Source of the DNA: Micropterus salmoides
Taxonomy: Eukaryota > Chordata > Actinopteri > Centrarchiformes > Centrarchidae
DNA length: 64,000 bases
NCBI RefSeq assembly: GCF_014851395.1
Contig: NW_024041150.1
Location: forward strand, 25,223,225-25,287,224
Direction of reading: 5' to 3'
Below are positions 46,028-57,980 of the stretch, piece by piece. Numbering within the stretch: the first letter of the stretch is position 1; every line of letters begins with the position of its first letter. Under the pieces are notes generated by a model. It was not told the DNA's origin. It ran no database searches and saw only the letters and a program-made list of their open reading frames with translations. The position numbers and the translations under genes were made by a program.

Positions 46028-47571
46028 ACGCTGGTCATATAATTAGAATATCATCAGAAAGTTGATTTATTTCAGTAATTTCATTCAAAAAGTGAAACTT
46101 GTATAATGTATACATTCATTCTACACAGACTGATAATTTTGATGATTATAACTGATAACTAATGAAAACCCCAAAATCAGGATCTCAGAAAATTTGAATA
46201 TTGTGAAAAGGTTCAATATTGCAGAAAACACCTGCAAAGGCCTTTAAATGGTCTCTCAGTCTAGTTCTGTAGGCTACACAATCATGGGGAAGACTGCTGA
46301 CTTGACAGCTGTCCAAAAGACAACCATTGACACCTTGCACAAGGAGGGCAAGACACAAAAGGTCATTGCTAAAGAGGCTGGCTGTTCACAGAGCTCTGTG
46401 TCCAAGCACACTAATAGAGAGGCCAAGGGAAGGAAAAGATGTGGTAGAAAAAAGTGTACAAGCAATAGTGATAACCGCACCCTGGAGAGGATTGTGAAAC
46501 AAAACCCATTCAAAAATGTGGGGGAGATTCACAAAGAGTGGACTGCAGCTGGAGTCAGTGCTTCAAGAACCACCACACACAGACGTATGCAAGACATGGG
46601 TTTCAGCTGTCGCATTCCTTGTGTCAAGCCACTCTTGAACAAGACACAGCGTCAGAAGCGTCTCGCCTGGGCTAAAGACAAAAAGGACTGGACTGCTGCT
46701 GAGTGGTCCAAAGTTATGTTCTCTGATGAAAGTAAATTTTGCATTTCCTTTGGAAATCAAGGTCCCAGAGTCTGGAGGAAGAGAGGAGAGGCACAGAATC
46801 CACGTTGCTTGAAGTCCAGTGTAAAGTTTCCACAGTCAGTGATGGTTTGGGGTGCCATGTCATCTGCTGGTGTTGGTCCACTGTGTTTTCTGAGGTCCAA
46901 GGTCAACACAGCCGTCTACTAGGAAGTTTTAGAGCACTTCATGCTTCCTGCTGCTGACCAACTTTATGGAGATGCAGATTTCATTTTCCAACAGGACTTG
47001 GCACCTGCACACAGTGCCAAAGCTACCAGTACCTGGTTTAAGGACCATGGTATCCCTGTTCTTAATTGGCCAGCAAACTCACCTGACCTTAACCTTATAG
47101 AAAATCTATGGGGTATTGTGAAGAGGAACATGTGATATGCCAGAACCAACAATGCAGAAGAGCTGAAGGCCACTATCAGAGCAACCTGGGCTCTCATAAC
47201 ACCTGAGCAGTGCCACAGACTGATCGCCTCCATGCCATTGCTGCAGTAATTCAGGCAAAAGGAGCCCCAACTAACTACTGAGTGCTGTACATGCTCATAC
47301 TTTTCATGTTCATACATTTCAGTTGGCCAATATTTCTAAAAATCCTTTTTTTGTATTGGTCTTAAGTGATATTCTAATTTTCTGAGATACTGAATTTAGG
47401 ACTTTCATTAGTTGTCAGTTTTAATGATCACAATTAAATGAAATAAACATTTGAAATATATCAGTCTGTGTGTAATGAATGAATATAATATCCAAGTTTC
47501 ACTTTTTGAATGGAATTACTGAAAGAAATCAACTTTTTGATGATATTCTAATTATATGACCAGCACCTGTG
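46028..47571 (+). mobile_element. Near-complete Tc1/mariner transposon
   Basis: Long inverted ends: CTGGTCATATAATTAGAATA at the left and TATTCTAATTATATGACCAG at the right, with further matching inner repeats (aagttgattt, cagtaattt, gtgaaactt). Length is about 1.5 kb, usual for Tc1 elements. It is inserted in or has captured a CA/GT-rich site, which obscures the TA duplication. It lies upstream of the first coding exon of trip6, probably in the 5' UTR intron. Confidence 0.9.
46284..47249 (+). pseudogene. Tc1-family transposase with in-frame stops
   Basis: A single reading frame runs from the ATG at 46284 (MGKTADLTAVQKTTID) to TAA at 47247, interrupted only by TAG at 46920 and TGA at 47133; there are no frameshifts. 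Helix-turn-helix DNA-binding segments (VIAKEAGCSQSSVSKH; then RMQDMGFSCRIP) precede the catalytic domain. All three catalytic positions are visible: Asp in FSDESKF, Asp in FQQDLAPAH, Glu in LNLIENLW, with 34 residues between the second Asp and Glu (DD34E). The two stop codons make it inactive, but decay is slight, so insertion was fairly recent. Confidence 0.9.
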
Positions 47572-47654
47572 TGTGTGCGCGTGCGTGTATATATCCATCT
47601 ATATCTTAGACAAGGATCCTTAAAGATGACAAGTAAAGGTGTAGGTTTCATGAG

Positions 47655-47978
47655 GAGGACTGCAACTAACAATTATTTTCATTATTAATTAATCTGTTGA
47701 TTATTTTCGCAATTAATCAATTAGTTGTCTGGTCCAGACAATGTCAGAAAATGGTGAAAAATGTTGATCAGCGTTTCCCAAAGTCCAAGATGACAATCTC
47801 AAGTGTCTTGTTTTGTCCACAACCCCAAAATACTCAGTTTAGTCTCACCGAGGAGGAAAGAAACTAGGAAATATTCACATTAGAAAAGCTGGAATAAGAG
47901 AATTTGGACATTTTGATTAATTGTTATCAAAATAGTTGGGGATTAATATAACAGTTCGATTAATCGTTGCAACTCTAT
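47655..47978. mobile_element. hAT-type miniature element (CTGCAACTAA family)
   Basis: Ends read ctgcaactaacaattatttt at the left and gattaatcgttgcaact at the right (inverted). The flanks TTCATGAG (47647-47654) and ATCATGAG (47979-47986) match 7 of 8 bases, a decayed hAT-type target duplication. Related copies lie at 52384-52697 and, partially, at 5965-6120; shared interior text includes atgtcagaaaatggtgaaaa. Confidence 0.75.
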
Positions 47979-47999
47979 ATCATGAGTTAGCGATGATTA

Positions 48000-49680
48000 G
48001 AAGCCACATATCTGCCACAAAACACAGCCATCAGCTGTGCTTTGTTCAAAATACTATTTATAAGAATAACCTGAAATAAAATTCAACTGCATTATGTCAC
48101 GTTATCTTAGAGAACTGCACATAACAAATGTTAGGGATGACCTTTGAAGACTGCGGAAGAATTTTAAAATCCTCAAATATCAACATCGGTATCTGTCTTA
48201 ATATAAAACACAGAATTAATATATTTTTGGCAATGAATTTATCATTGCAACCATTTTATTGGATTAAACGAACAAATAAGGGGCGTTACAACTCTAAAAA
48301 CACCAATAACTACACACATTTTACACACCCTGTATATATTTATAAACTGAATACTGCTGGGGATTAGATTAAGTAAAGTGAGCAAATGATTACATGGTGA
48401 ATCATCAATTCTCAGATTTCATGCACACAGGAGTCAAGCTAAAGCATGTACTTGAACGCCTTTTTGGAAAGCCACTGTGTGATCGACACAATGCCTAAAA
48501 AAGGATTGCAAACAGGAGGACAAGCCAAAAGCAAACAGCCCACTCACATTGATTGTATGTGGGTCGTGTGGCCCTGATAAGTCCTTGTTGGTAAGAGGAT
48601 TATAATGATGGATGAGATGAGGTGATGCAGACACACAGAAATACAACGCCTGCAACGCAGCATTTAAGCCTTTGACTTTTATATTTCTATTCATGGGGCT
48701 GCTGTAGCTACCATTATTCATGGGGTTGACAGACATTACACAGTTACCACGTGGAGGAAAGAGTGACCACCACCTCCACGATCCGGGTGAGCTACAGGGC
48801 CAGGAAAGTAATCTGATCACAGTTTTTTTATCAGTTTTAAAGACAGTTGTTTTGTTTTGTAGCTCGTCCAGTTGTCAATCAATTAGCTCGGCTGGACCTT
48901 CTTGCTGAATGCAAAAGAAGGCGTAGCAGCTCGTGAAATGTCAAAGTTGCTGACAAGAGTCAAGCAAGCTGGGATAAACAAAGACAACATCCGGTGTTTT
49001 AAAATTCCAAAATAAAATGTAATAAAAGCGTTTCAGCAACACAGAAAACTGATTAAAAACAAACCTGAGATAACTGTAGCAAATTAACGATGAATTCAGG
49101 TCAACCCCATGTAACGTTACTCCCTGTTCTTGCCTTTGGATAGCAACCACAGTATTTTCACGCTTTTATTTTGAAGGCCAGAGGTTCTGTTAGCTTAACA
49201 TGTTTGACACAATAAAGCTTAATGGATCGATATGTGCTAATTAGATAGAAAATAACATTAAGACAACAGGACGTTAGTCAACATGGGTTAGGAAATACGA
49301 TTAAAAACACTATACCTGTAAACAGTGTCTCTAATCAACATTAGCAACCTATTATTAGCATGTCCTACCTTTTACAGTGACTCTCCTGTTCCCTTAAGTC
49401 TCATCTACAAATCAAGAACAAGAAAATTGTTAAAACAAAGCAGAGACGGCACATTACAGACACATTAAGTTAGCGACATGTTGCTGTTTTTAGTTCCTCA
49501 TAGCAACATTAACACGACTGAAAGAGGAACCAAGTGCTGTTCGTCCAAATCTGTCCTTTGTGCGTCACATACGTGTAAAACCAAAACATAACACTTAAGT
49601 AATAAACTAACCCATAATGGATGATAATTAGCAACATTTAACTTTAATAACAGGCTTGCTGACTTACTTGATAGCCTGTT
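48000..49680. other. Upstream intron/5' region of trip6, no coding exon seen
   Basis: AT-rich DNA without recognisable gene or element ends. The segment 48230-48360 (attgcaaccattttattgga ... aaactgaatactgctgggga) recurs at 50265-50385, so this is a two-copy dispersed or local repeat. Confidence 0.4.
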
Positions 49681-49990
49681 TTGAACTCGAGCAGAGCCCG
49701 TGCCTTGCCTCCAGGCTAACTTCTACACAGCCGAGGAGGAAACAATGAAATAATAACCGACACCAAACGTTACCGCCCGAAACGAGCCGCACAAACACCA
49801 TCTAACGTTACGCCTCCATTTACACGTTAAAGGGTCAGTGAAAGTTATCCCGGGATAACTTTCTTCTAGCTTTAGCGTCGTTAACCTACTTTGTGACCGA
49901 TCCAGAGGCCTTTAGCAGCAGCAGCTCTTCACTTCAATCACGACGTCTGACGTAGCTACTGCTGTCTGTGCGTGCGTGCCTGTGTGCGCG
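49680..49990 (-). promoter_or_regulatory. Candidate CpG-rich promoter and untranslated exon of trip6
   Basis: Compared with surrounding DNA this stretch is richer in CG dinucleotides (acgttaccgcccgaaacgag, cacgacgtctgacgtagc). It is the only such region upstream of trip6, whose first coding exon starts at a splice acceptor. The position of the untranslated exon is not defined by the sequence. Confidence 0.35.
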
Positions 49991-49999
49991 CACAGAGGT

Positions 50000-52130
50000 G
50001 GGGTGGGGGAGAAATACAAATCTTAAAAAATGTTAAATAACAAATTAAAATGTTTTGAGAAAGGTTTATTTACACAATAAGAAAACATGAAATGAAATGT
50101 AAATATAGAAGAAACAAATGTGCATTGTCCAAAAAAAAGTAACTTCAGCTAATGATCTAAGCTAATGAACAAGGATCCTAAAAGAAGGAAAAGCAGTAGT
50201 GTTCATGAGTTAGTGATGATGAATCCATGACACAGACTTAATGAATATTTGGCTGTTGATTCATCATTGTAACCATTTTATTGGAAGAAAAGAAACACAT
50301 TATAGGCTTTACAACTCTACACAAATAACTAAACACATTCCCTCTTTATATATTTATAAACTGAATACTGCTGGGGATGAGACGAGGTTAGAACACGATT
50401 AAAACTTTGTTTGTCTGCACAATAAGAGAATATGAAATGCAATGTAAATGTAGAAAAAAAAGTAACTTAAGCTAAAGAAAACAAGATACTGATTACAGTT
50501 AGTTAGTTACAGTCAATAAAGATATTTCCACCTTATTGTTATTATTATTACATTACATTATTAAATCCCACTCAGCTACATAACCGTTGAATATTTTTTC
50601 AAAATAGTGTAAAAATATCTTCTCCTCTTGTTCTTGTGAACACAATTAAGTGTATCGTCACACCCCTAATCTGAGCCCTCACGTCCCCACCACTTTTCAA
50701 CACAAAGTGAAACCCTTGAATACTAGACCAAGTTTTTAGTCCCATACCCATGATAAGCATAAATTAAATCCACATTTCTAACAGGAAACATAGATTTTTA
50801 AGCTTTTTGAGCTGAATGTCACATGTTTTGGAAATCTCTACTTAAAACTTTGGGGTTTTCATTTAAAATAAATATTTGACGTTTCCCATATTTGAAATAA
50901 AATAACATTTTACACAGTGAAATAAATACATGCATCTATATAGTTGTTTACAGCAAGCAGCAGCTAATATGAAGGTCAAGCGCGTGATTTATTATTTTGC
51001 GGTTCATGAGATTTGGGTCAACCGTCTCTCTCGCCCCCCCACCCCCCCTCTATCCAGCACCATGTTGGAGGCCCACTACTCTCCCTAAGGCACTTCTTCA
51101 AAGGACGTGTTTCATAACTTTATTTATTTATTTATTTTTTATTTCCCTGTCTATCTCTGCCAGTGAGTGGACAAACAACCGACGGCTGCTCCCTGGGATA
51201 CCCCCGCTTCCTCCTCCTGCTCCTCCTTCCAGTAGCTCTGTGGCTATTTGTCCTTATATGTCCAGGGTGCTCTGCAATCACAGGAAGGGGCCGATCTCTT
51301 ATTGTTGCGGAGCCATCAACACTTTGGCATCAACTCTGGGATTTGAAGTCAAAGCATGGCCTCAGCCCATACATTATCAGATAAACAAAATTCTGTCCAG
51401 GCAACCAGGAAACCACAAAACCAGGGGAATCCCTGCCTTTGTTCTGTTTGACGAGGAGTGACAGTTAAATAGGTGTTGAAAAATCTTACTTGCTTGTGAA
51501 ATTACTGTAAAAAACTGTGCTTGTTCTTCATTTTAAGTTCACTGGAGTCTTCAGTTTGATGCTCAACAGTACCAGCTCTGCATTTTATCAAGAATGGGGT
51601 CGCTGATGGGCACTGACAGATGGGGTAACATGCAGGAAGTTGCCATGAGTGTTGCCAAGCCTTGCCAACGGGATGGACTCAATGGCTTCCGTCCATTGGT
51701 GAACCTGTTTAGTAATGTTCTCACTTTTCCTCAACCGCCCCCCTCATCCGTTCTTCTCACAATGCCTGGAAGTAGCCGAGACCTACATCTCCCTCTCTGT
51801 TTTCTTAATCGTTGTTTTCCTTTATGGTTTTTCATTTTTTTTTCTCTCCTTCTTTTACAAAGCACACAATTGATCCGACCTCCATCCAAACAAATAAAAA
51901 CACAAGGACACGCACACGAGCCATACACCCCATGCAAACACCTCGCTTCCGATTCACATTTTCAAAGGATTTATATCCAAACATGGTCATGTTGTCTGAT
52001 TTTTATTTCATCTGACTTGTTTGCTTTTCATAAAACACATCTACAAAAGAGATTTTACAATTTTACAAGTTGCAGCCCAAAATTCAACTAGACCTGCATG
52101 CATTGGTCAAAGCACCCAACCAGTATTAAA
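50000..52130. other. Intergenic DNA, no gene supported
   Basis: AT-rich sequence with a C-rich block at about 51035-51050. Long open frames at 50997-51461 and 51594-52091 show no recognisable domain, splice context or coding-like composition, and I do not call them genes. Confidence 0.4.
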
Positions 52131-52140
52131 GCGTTTGACA

Positions 52141-52771
52141 CCAGTGGTTCCCGACCTAAAGTACCCCCACAGCCCTGTCAATTGAACTTGCATCTATCAT
52201 GATCACACCTGTCATGTATCAAATATATAACATTTATACATTTTATTACATAAACATGGATATTGTTTGTTCTGCTCATACAATTTAAGTGTCGATGTTA
52301 TGGTTGGTTTGGTCATCTTCACTACTTCCATACAAAGCTGATGTTCCAACCATTTGACCATAGCTTTTGGCCAATCATTTGTAGGGCTGCAACTAAAGAT
52401 TATTTTCATTGTCGATTCTTTTCTCGAATAACTGATTAGTTGTTTGGTCTGTAAAATGTCAGAAAATGGTGAAAAACGTAAATCCTTGTTTTCCAAAGCC
52501 TACAATGATGTCCTCAGATGTCTTGTATTGTCCACAGCCCAAAGATATTTGGAAGTTTACTGTCATGAAAGAGTAAAGAAACCACACAATATTCACATTT
52601 AAGAAGCTGAAATCAGAGAATTTTGATTTTGATTTTTGTAAGAACATTACTCAAAGTAGTTGGCAATTCATTAACTGTAATGGTCGACAACTGTTTAGCT
52701 AAAATAAATAGCTAACAATTGTTAGCTTAATATGTGGATATATTCTTTTTAACCTGGTTGGGAATCACTGG
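52141..52771. mobile_element. hAT-like element, outer member of a nest
   Basis: Imperfect inverted ends CCAGTGGTTCCCGACCT (52141) and GGTTGGGAATCACTGG (ending 52771) resemble CAGTGGTTCCCAACC-type hAT termini. Flanking 8-mers TTTGACAC and GTCTACAC match at 5 of 8 positions, consistent with an old duplication. A second element is inserted inside. Confidence 0.65.
52384..52697. mobile_element. hAT-type miniature element nested in another
   Basis: Begins tagggctgcaactaaagatt, contains atgtcagaaaatggtgaaaa and tcctcagatgtcttgtattg, and ends near attaactgtaatggtcgaca. It is a diverged copy of the element at 47655-47978. The right end is decayed. Confidence 0.65.
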
Positions 52772-52799
52772 TCTACACAATTGAAAAGGCTACATCCCT

Positions 52800-54080
52800 T
52801 TAACTACACATGTTACATTTCAGCTCATTCCATATTTTTCTTTGACAGTACATCTGAATTGGGTGCCGTCTTATCAGTTGAAATAAAAAATAATAATAAT
52901 AATCTTCTTTTTATTAATCAAATGTCCACTTGCTTCATTCTGCAATCCTCGCTTTTTGTTCAAGAAGCGTTTATCTACCCGAAGTCGACCTTGAAGAGTT
53001 CTCTCCTCCTTCTTCAACGTCTCCTTCTGTGAAATACTTTGATCTGAAGGAAACACAGTTCACAGTTCACTTTTGCGGTGCCTCAATTAACTGTCCTGAG
53101 CCTGGTTCTCTGTGAACCCGAGGCTGCCCTGAGGATGAAGTAACTTTCCACTAGTTTTTTTTTTTTGTTGTTATTCATGACCCCTGAGCCCTTCTCCCCC
53201 TCGCTCCATTATGCCCCCCCTATCTTCATTTCTCCTCCCTTGTCTCCTGCTCGCTTTATTATTGACGGATGTCCTGCACAGGCGTTTTCATCCATGTCTA
53301 TGAGCAGCTTTGCAGGATGCATTCAGAAGTATGTGTGTGTGCAGGTGGGTGTGTAGGGCAGTTCCTGCACATCTGTCGGCTGCATTTCTCTCAGTCAGGG
53401 CAGAGAAAAGGTTGTTTTTCACCACCAGGAGAAGGTGTCTCCCATCTAGAATGATCGATTTGGTCTTGCTTCCTTCCTCTTGGTCCTCATAACACTACGC
53501 CTCTGCTCTCAGGCAGCAAGCCAGGAGCTTCCGGACACTGTTGTGGAGCACTTATTAGTGCCCGTTTACTTAAACTGGTCAACTCAGCAATGACACAGTT
53601 TTCCTTTGAATGTCAAAGCTTCATACATGCAAATTAAAAAATTTCGGAAATCACCAAAATATGAATGAAACTTAAAAAGTACCCATAATAATGAGATAGA
53701 CTATCAACAAGGAGGGCACAGCTTGTTTACCCAACAAAAAGTTGGTCTTCCAGCTTCCTCTCAGGCAGTTTCCTCTGTCCTGGAGAGGCGTGAAGGGTAG
53801 GAAAGCGTTGGTGGGGGAAGGCTGAAGCTCTCCGGGAGAGCCAGGCACGTACCGCATCTCCCCAAGGGTCCTCATATATATATTTTTTCAACATGGCACA
53901 AAAACACACCATGCTTTCCTGCCATTACTTCGCACAGAGCTATGGGGGTTTAGAAAAACTAATAGGCCACTAAAAATACTTGGAGCCCGGGGCCTGGGCC
54001 AGGGCTTTTCCTTCCAGTGTACGCGTGGGGCATTGAGGAAAGAGGAAACAAGCAGCTCTGGTTGCATGGGGGCTTCCTGC
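52800..54080. other. Upstream region of bcl6b, no gene seen
   Basis: T-rich and pyrimidine-rich DNA. Open frames here lack splice or domain support. The region just before 54088 (53950-54080) is more GC-rich and is probably proximal promoter. Confidence 0.4.
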
Positions 54081-54087
54081 ACGACAT

Positions 54088-54093
54088 TATAAA
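54088..54093 (+). promoter_or_regulatory. TATA box of bcl6b
   Basis: TATAAA in the context cgacattataaagagctccc. Transcription would start near 54118. An untranslated first exon probably ends at about 54249 (ctggtcggg|gtgagttgg), and the next exon begins at 54783 just before the ATG. Confidence 0.55.
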
Positions 54094-54788
54094 GAGCTCC
54101 CTCCCTTCAGCCTCCCCTCACAGTGCTGTTCAGAGCCAGTGGAGACTGAGGGTGAGGCCCTGCTCCACGTCTTCGATTGTAGACTGAACACTGTGCCGAG
54201 GGGTTTGACGTCAACGCGGCGCACGTTAGTTCTCGTCCCTGCTGGTCGGGGTGAGTTGGAAATTGAATCTTGGTACATTCACATCACTGCTTGTTTGGAT
54301 TGACATGTTTGGTTTTAAGCGGAGATGTTGATGATTTAGTTCTTTCTTGATTAATCCTTAAAAATTTGGAAAAGTAATCACTGGACAGATGAGGATGTCC
54401 ACTGAAGTCAATTGTTTCAGTGAAATAAAGAGGACTTAAAATGGTTTCACTTCAGATTTTGACAACATTTTAAGTCTTGATGAGCTCTCAGCAGTGACTA
54501 CTTTGCTGCAACTTGCAGCTGCTTTGATAAATGAATAGTAAAGTATTCATGATAAAGATCAAGTGAATCAAGGGGATGTTTCTTTTGTTGTCATCATGCA
54601 GGTACGAGTAGGGAGCTGGTCTCACCTAACAGATGTGTCTGGGACACTCCAGCATATTTATTTGATCAACTACACATAGGTAGGTCATCAATGTGCATCA
54701 ATATTTAAAAAAACGTTCATGCATTGTGAATTCAAACAATGCATGTGGGTTGCTTGTTTCATCTATGATGCCTTCTCCACAGATCCAA

Positions 54789-57700
54789 ATGAGCATGATG
54801 GAGCTGGAAGGATACCGGGTGGACAGAGAGCAGGGGGGGATGAGGGCTGCTGCCCCGGCTGAGGGATACGTGAAGGAGTTCACGCGTCACTCTAACGACG
54901 TGCTGCTGAACCTGAACGAACTCCGTCACCGCGACATTCTGACTGACACCACCCTGGTGGTCGGCAACGTACACCTACGGGCACACTGCGCTGTGCTCGT
55001 GGCCTGCAGGTTGGTGCATCTACACAATATAGTCTCCTCTGCAGTCGTATACCATGGAAGGCTCTTCAGGTTTTCTCTGATTGGTACAGTTTTCAAAGGA
55101 GTGTTTTTCTGATGATAATATTTTCTTCTCATTTCTTTTAATGATACAACCCTATGGATGTTCTTACCTCTCTTCCTCTAGTTGACTCATGCTTGTTTTG
55201 TCTCTTTCTAATTTTGTCTTCTTCTTCCCATCCCTTCTACACAATGTGTTGCCTTATATCCCCTATTTAAAACACTAGAAGTGATCCAAATAAAAATTTC
55301 TTACCTTAAATATTTCTGTCTCTTCCTCTCTCCTGTCAGTGGGTTCTTCTACTCGATGTACTCTCGCCGTGTGCTGCTTCAGGGGCGTGGTGGCAGCGGG
55401 GAGCAGCTCATGACAGTGTCTCTCCCTGATACCTTGGACCCATCCAGTATCTCCCTGCTGCTCGACTTCATGTACACCTCCCGCCTCCCTCTGACGCCAA
55501 GCATCGTCACCGGGGTGCTCACTGTTGCAACCTACCTGCAGATGGACCATGTGGCCGATACCTGCAGGGATTTCATGCAGCTGCACTGGTGAGGGACAGG
55601 AGAGAACGTCAGATTTTGTGAATGAATAATAATAAAGATGCTATTGTGCACATTGATGGGTCATAAATTAAGGAACCAATTCAAACTGGATTGATTTTAA
55701 TGTGCAGTCTTGCATGTTTTTAACTTGGGTCTTTGTTTCTCAGCAGGGAGAATATGATTGCAAGACACCCTCAACTGGAGCTGGACTCCAGGGTGTCTGT
55801 AGCCTCTGTAGCTCCCAAAGCAGGGGACCTGCCCAATCCAGGACCCCAGAGATTACTCCCAACAGCGGTGGCAACAAGGTAGGAAAAATTTGGGTACAAA
55901 TGAAAACATTTATATAAGCTGAAGGTGGCAGAAAGTGCTCTGTGGGTGGGTACATACTTGATCACTTAGTGTTTGTGTTAGATGAGTCACATTGTGTGTG
56001 CGCCTTTTTCTGTTGACAGGTTTAGCTCATTACAGCACTTCCTTTGTTTCTCCTGCAGGGTCCCTTCAGAGGTTGGAGACTCTCTCAAGCCAGGGGCTTT
56101 CCTGACCTGCCAGCTCGGGTCAAAGGAGCTGAAAGAAGAGCCTATAATGGGCACCACGACTCCATCTCCACACAGCCCCGCCCGCTCCAGCTGCCAACCA
56201 AACTCTCCAGCAGAATCCAACACCTGCAACAAAAACCTTGTGGTGAGTTTAAAACAGATCAAGCAGAATGAAGGTTGTTTATTCTAATAATGAAAACCAA
56301 CGTCAAACACAAGGAGCCCTAACAGTGTAATTATCACTAACCTGTACAAAAAATGTTTACATTACCACTGGGAGGTTTTGTTTTATATTTAAATTGAAGT
56401 AACTGACTGGGTTTTGTTTATTTCTCCAGTGTGATGTCAAAGCCACGCCGGACCCAAAGGCTTGCAATTGGAAAAAATACAAGTACATTGTTCTCAACCC
56501 ACTTTGTGCAAACACCGCGGTGAAGGAAGAGGAGATGGACGAACCACAAAGTAACACATCGCCCATGGCTGCCAGGATTGGCTTGACACCCAGAGCACCC
56601 ACAGAGGCGTGGTCTGGAGAAGTGCCTGGTCAGATTGATAGGTAAACTGGAATAATGAGAATTATGAGATAAGAGAGGAAAACTAAAACTTTTTTGCAAA
56701 CATGTAATTATGAACCTTTCTTCATCAGACAGGGGCAGGCCTCCTGCTACGAGGGTTCTGGCCGAGCCCCTCCCCTCGGGCCACCCCCCTCTGTGGATCG
56801 CCCATCAGTGCCTCCCACTCACAAGGAGGGAACAGGTAGAAACCAAACCCATGTCATATTGCAGACATTTTACCTTTAAACACATCATACCTTAAATATT
56901 TTCTTTGTCGAACACACTTATTCAAACTGTTCGTGTTTTGTCTGCTTGCTCAGTCTCACCCTGCACCATCTTCCCAAACCTGCGCCCCACTGATCTAGAA
57001 CCTGCCCAACATGCAATCAAGCATGAAAACTACTTTGTGCCCTACTGTTATTCAGGCAACATTCAAGGAACCAAGAATGTCTCCTCCGGTGAGGCTATAA
57101 AAAATTGTCTTTCTTCCACTCTCTTTATTTAAAACCAATACCCTGACGCTGACCTTTGCTCTGGCAGGTGAGAAGCCATACCGCTGTAATGTGTGCGGCG
57201 CCCAGTTCAACCGACCGGCCAACCTGAAGACTCACTCTCGCATTCACTCAGGAGAGAAGCCATATCGCTGTGACACCTGTGGAGCACGATTTGTTCAGGT
57301 GAGGGTTAACTCTGCATGTGGGCTAAGCGCCTGAGGGGATTTTAAAGTACACTTCCTCATAACACAGGGGCCAGTCATGCGAGTACACATTATTACATGT
57401 CCTCTTGTTCTCATAAAAAAGTCCCGTAGGTGCCTGTGTGACGTAATAAATGTCAGACCCGGGGTTTAACCCTACTGTCCGGGTTTAGGCTGATAACAAT
57501 CTTTAAATGCAAATCTTGTCTTGTCTGGTTCTTCAACTGGTTTGTTCAGTTCCTCATACTTCTGTTTGTTCTGGTGTTAGGTTGCCCATCTGAGGGCCCA
57601 CGTTCTGATCCATACAGGGGAGAAGCCGTACCCCTGCCACACCTGTGGCACCCGCTTCCGCCACCTGCAGACCCTGAAGAGCCATCTGCGCATTCACACT

Positions 57701-57980
57701 GGAGAGAAGCCATACACTGTGAGTCAGCAATACACACACACGTGTCATACAACAAAAGCACAGCATGTAACACTCAGAAAGTCACAGAATATCCTTATTA
57801 TCGCCCCATTGTTTGATCGGTTGACTTATTGTGTTTCAGTGTGAGAAGTGTGACCTTCACTTCCGCCACAAGAGTCAACTTCGTCTTCACCTGCGGCAGA
57901 AACATGGGGCCGTTACCAACACCAAGATCCGCTACAAGGTCCTGACCGAGTCCTACCAGCCTATTTTGCAGGCCTGCTGA
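54789..57980 (+). CDS. bcl6b: BCL6B-like BTB/POZ zinc-finger transcriptional repressor
   Basis: Sequence-specific nuclear repressor of the BCL6 family, about 550 residues in ten coding exons: 54789-55009, 55340-55588, 55744-55878, 56059-56242, 56430-56641, 56729-56835, 56954-57088, 57168-57298, 57581-57718, 57840-57980; phases agree throughout. Residues about 20-135 form the BTB domain (EFTRHSNDVLLNLNELRHRD, ACSGFFYSMYS, LLDFMYTSRLPL, TYLQMDHVADTC). EFTRHS and NLNELR favour BCL6B over BCL6. A middle repression region includes the conserved ACNWKKYKYIVLN. Four C2H2 fingers end the protein (CNVCGAQF, CDTCGARF, CHTCGTRF, CEKCDLHF) with TGEKPY linkers; the N-terminal finger expected from human BCL6B (five fingers) is absent. 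The ATG at 54789 follows a splice acceptor by six bases. The exon 3 acceptor could be three bases later (tandem cagcag). Confidence 0.93.

Noticed and set aside
50997..51461. Open frame of 154 codons on the plus strand
   Set aside because: Composition is low-complexity (Pro/Ser runs from a C-rich block), there is no domain, and no splice or promoter context supports it.
51594..52091. Open frame of 165 codons on the plus strand
   Set aside because: The 3' half is T-rich and Lys/Phe-rich by composition only. No recognisable motif and no partner exons were found.
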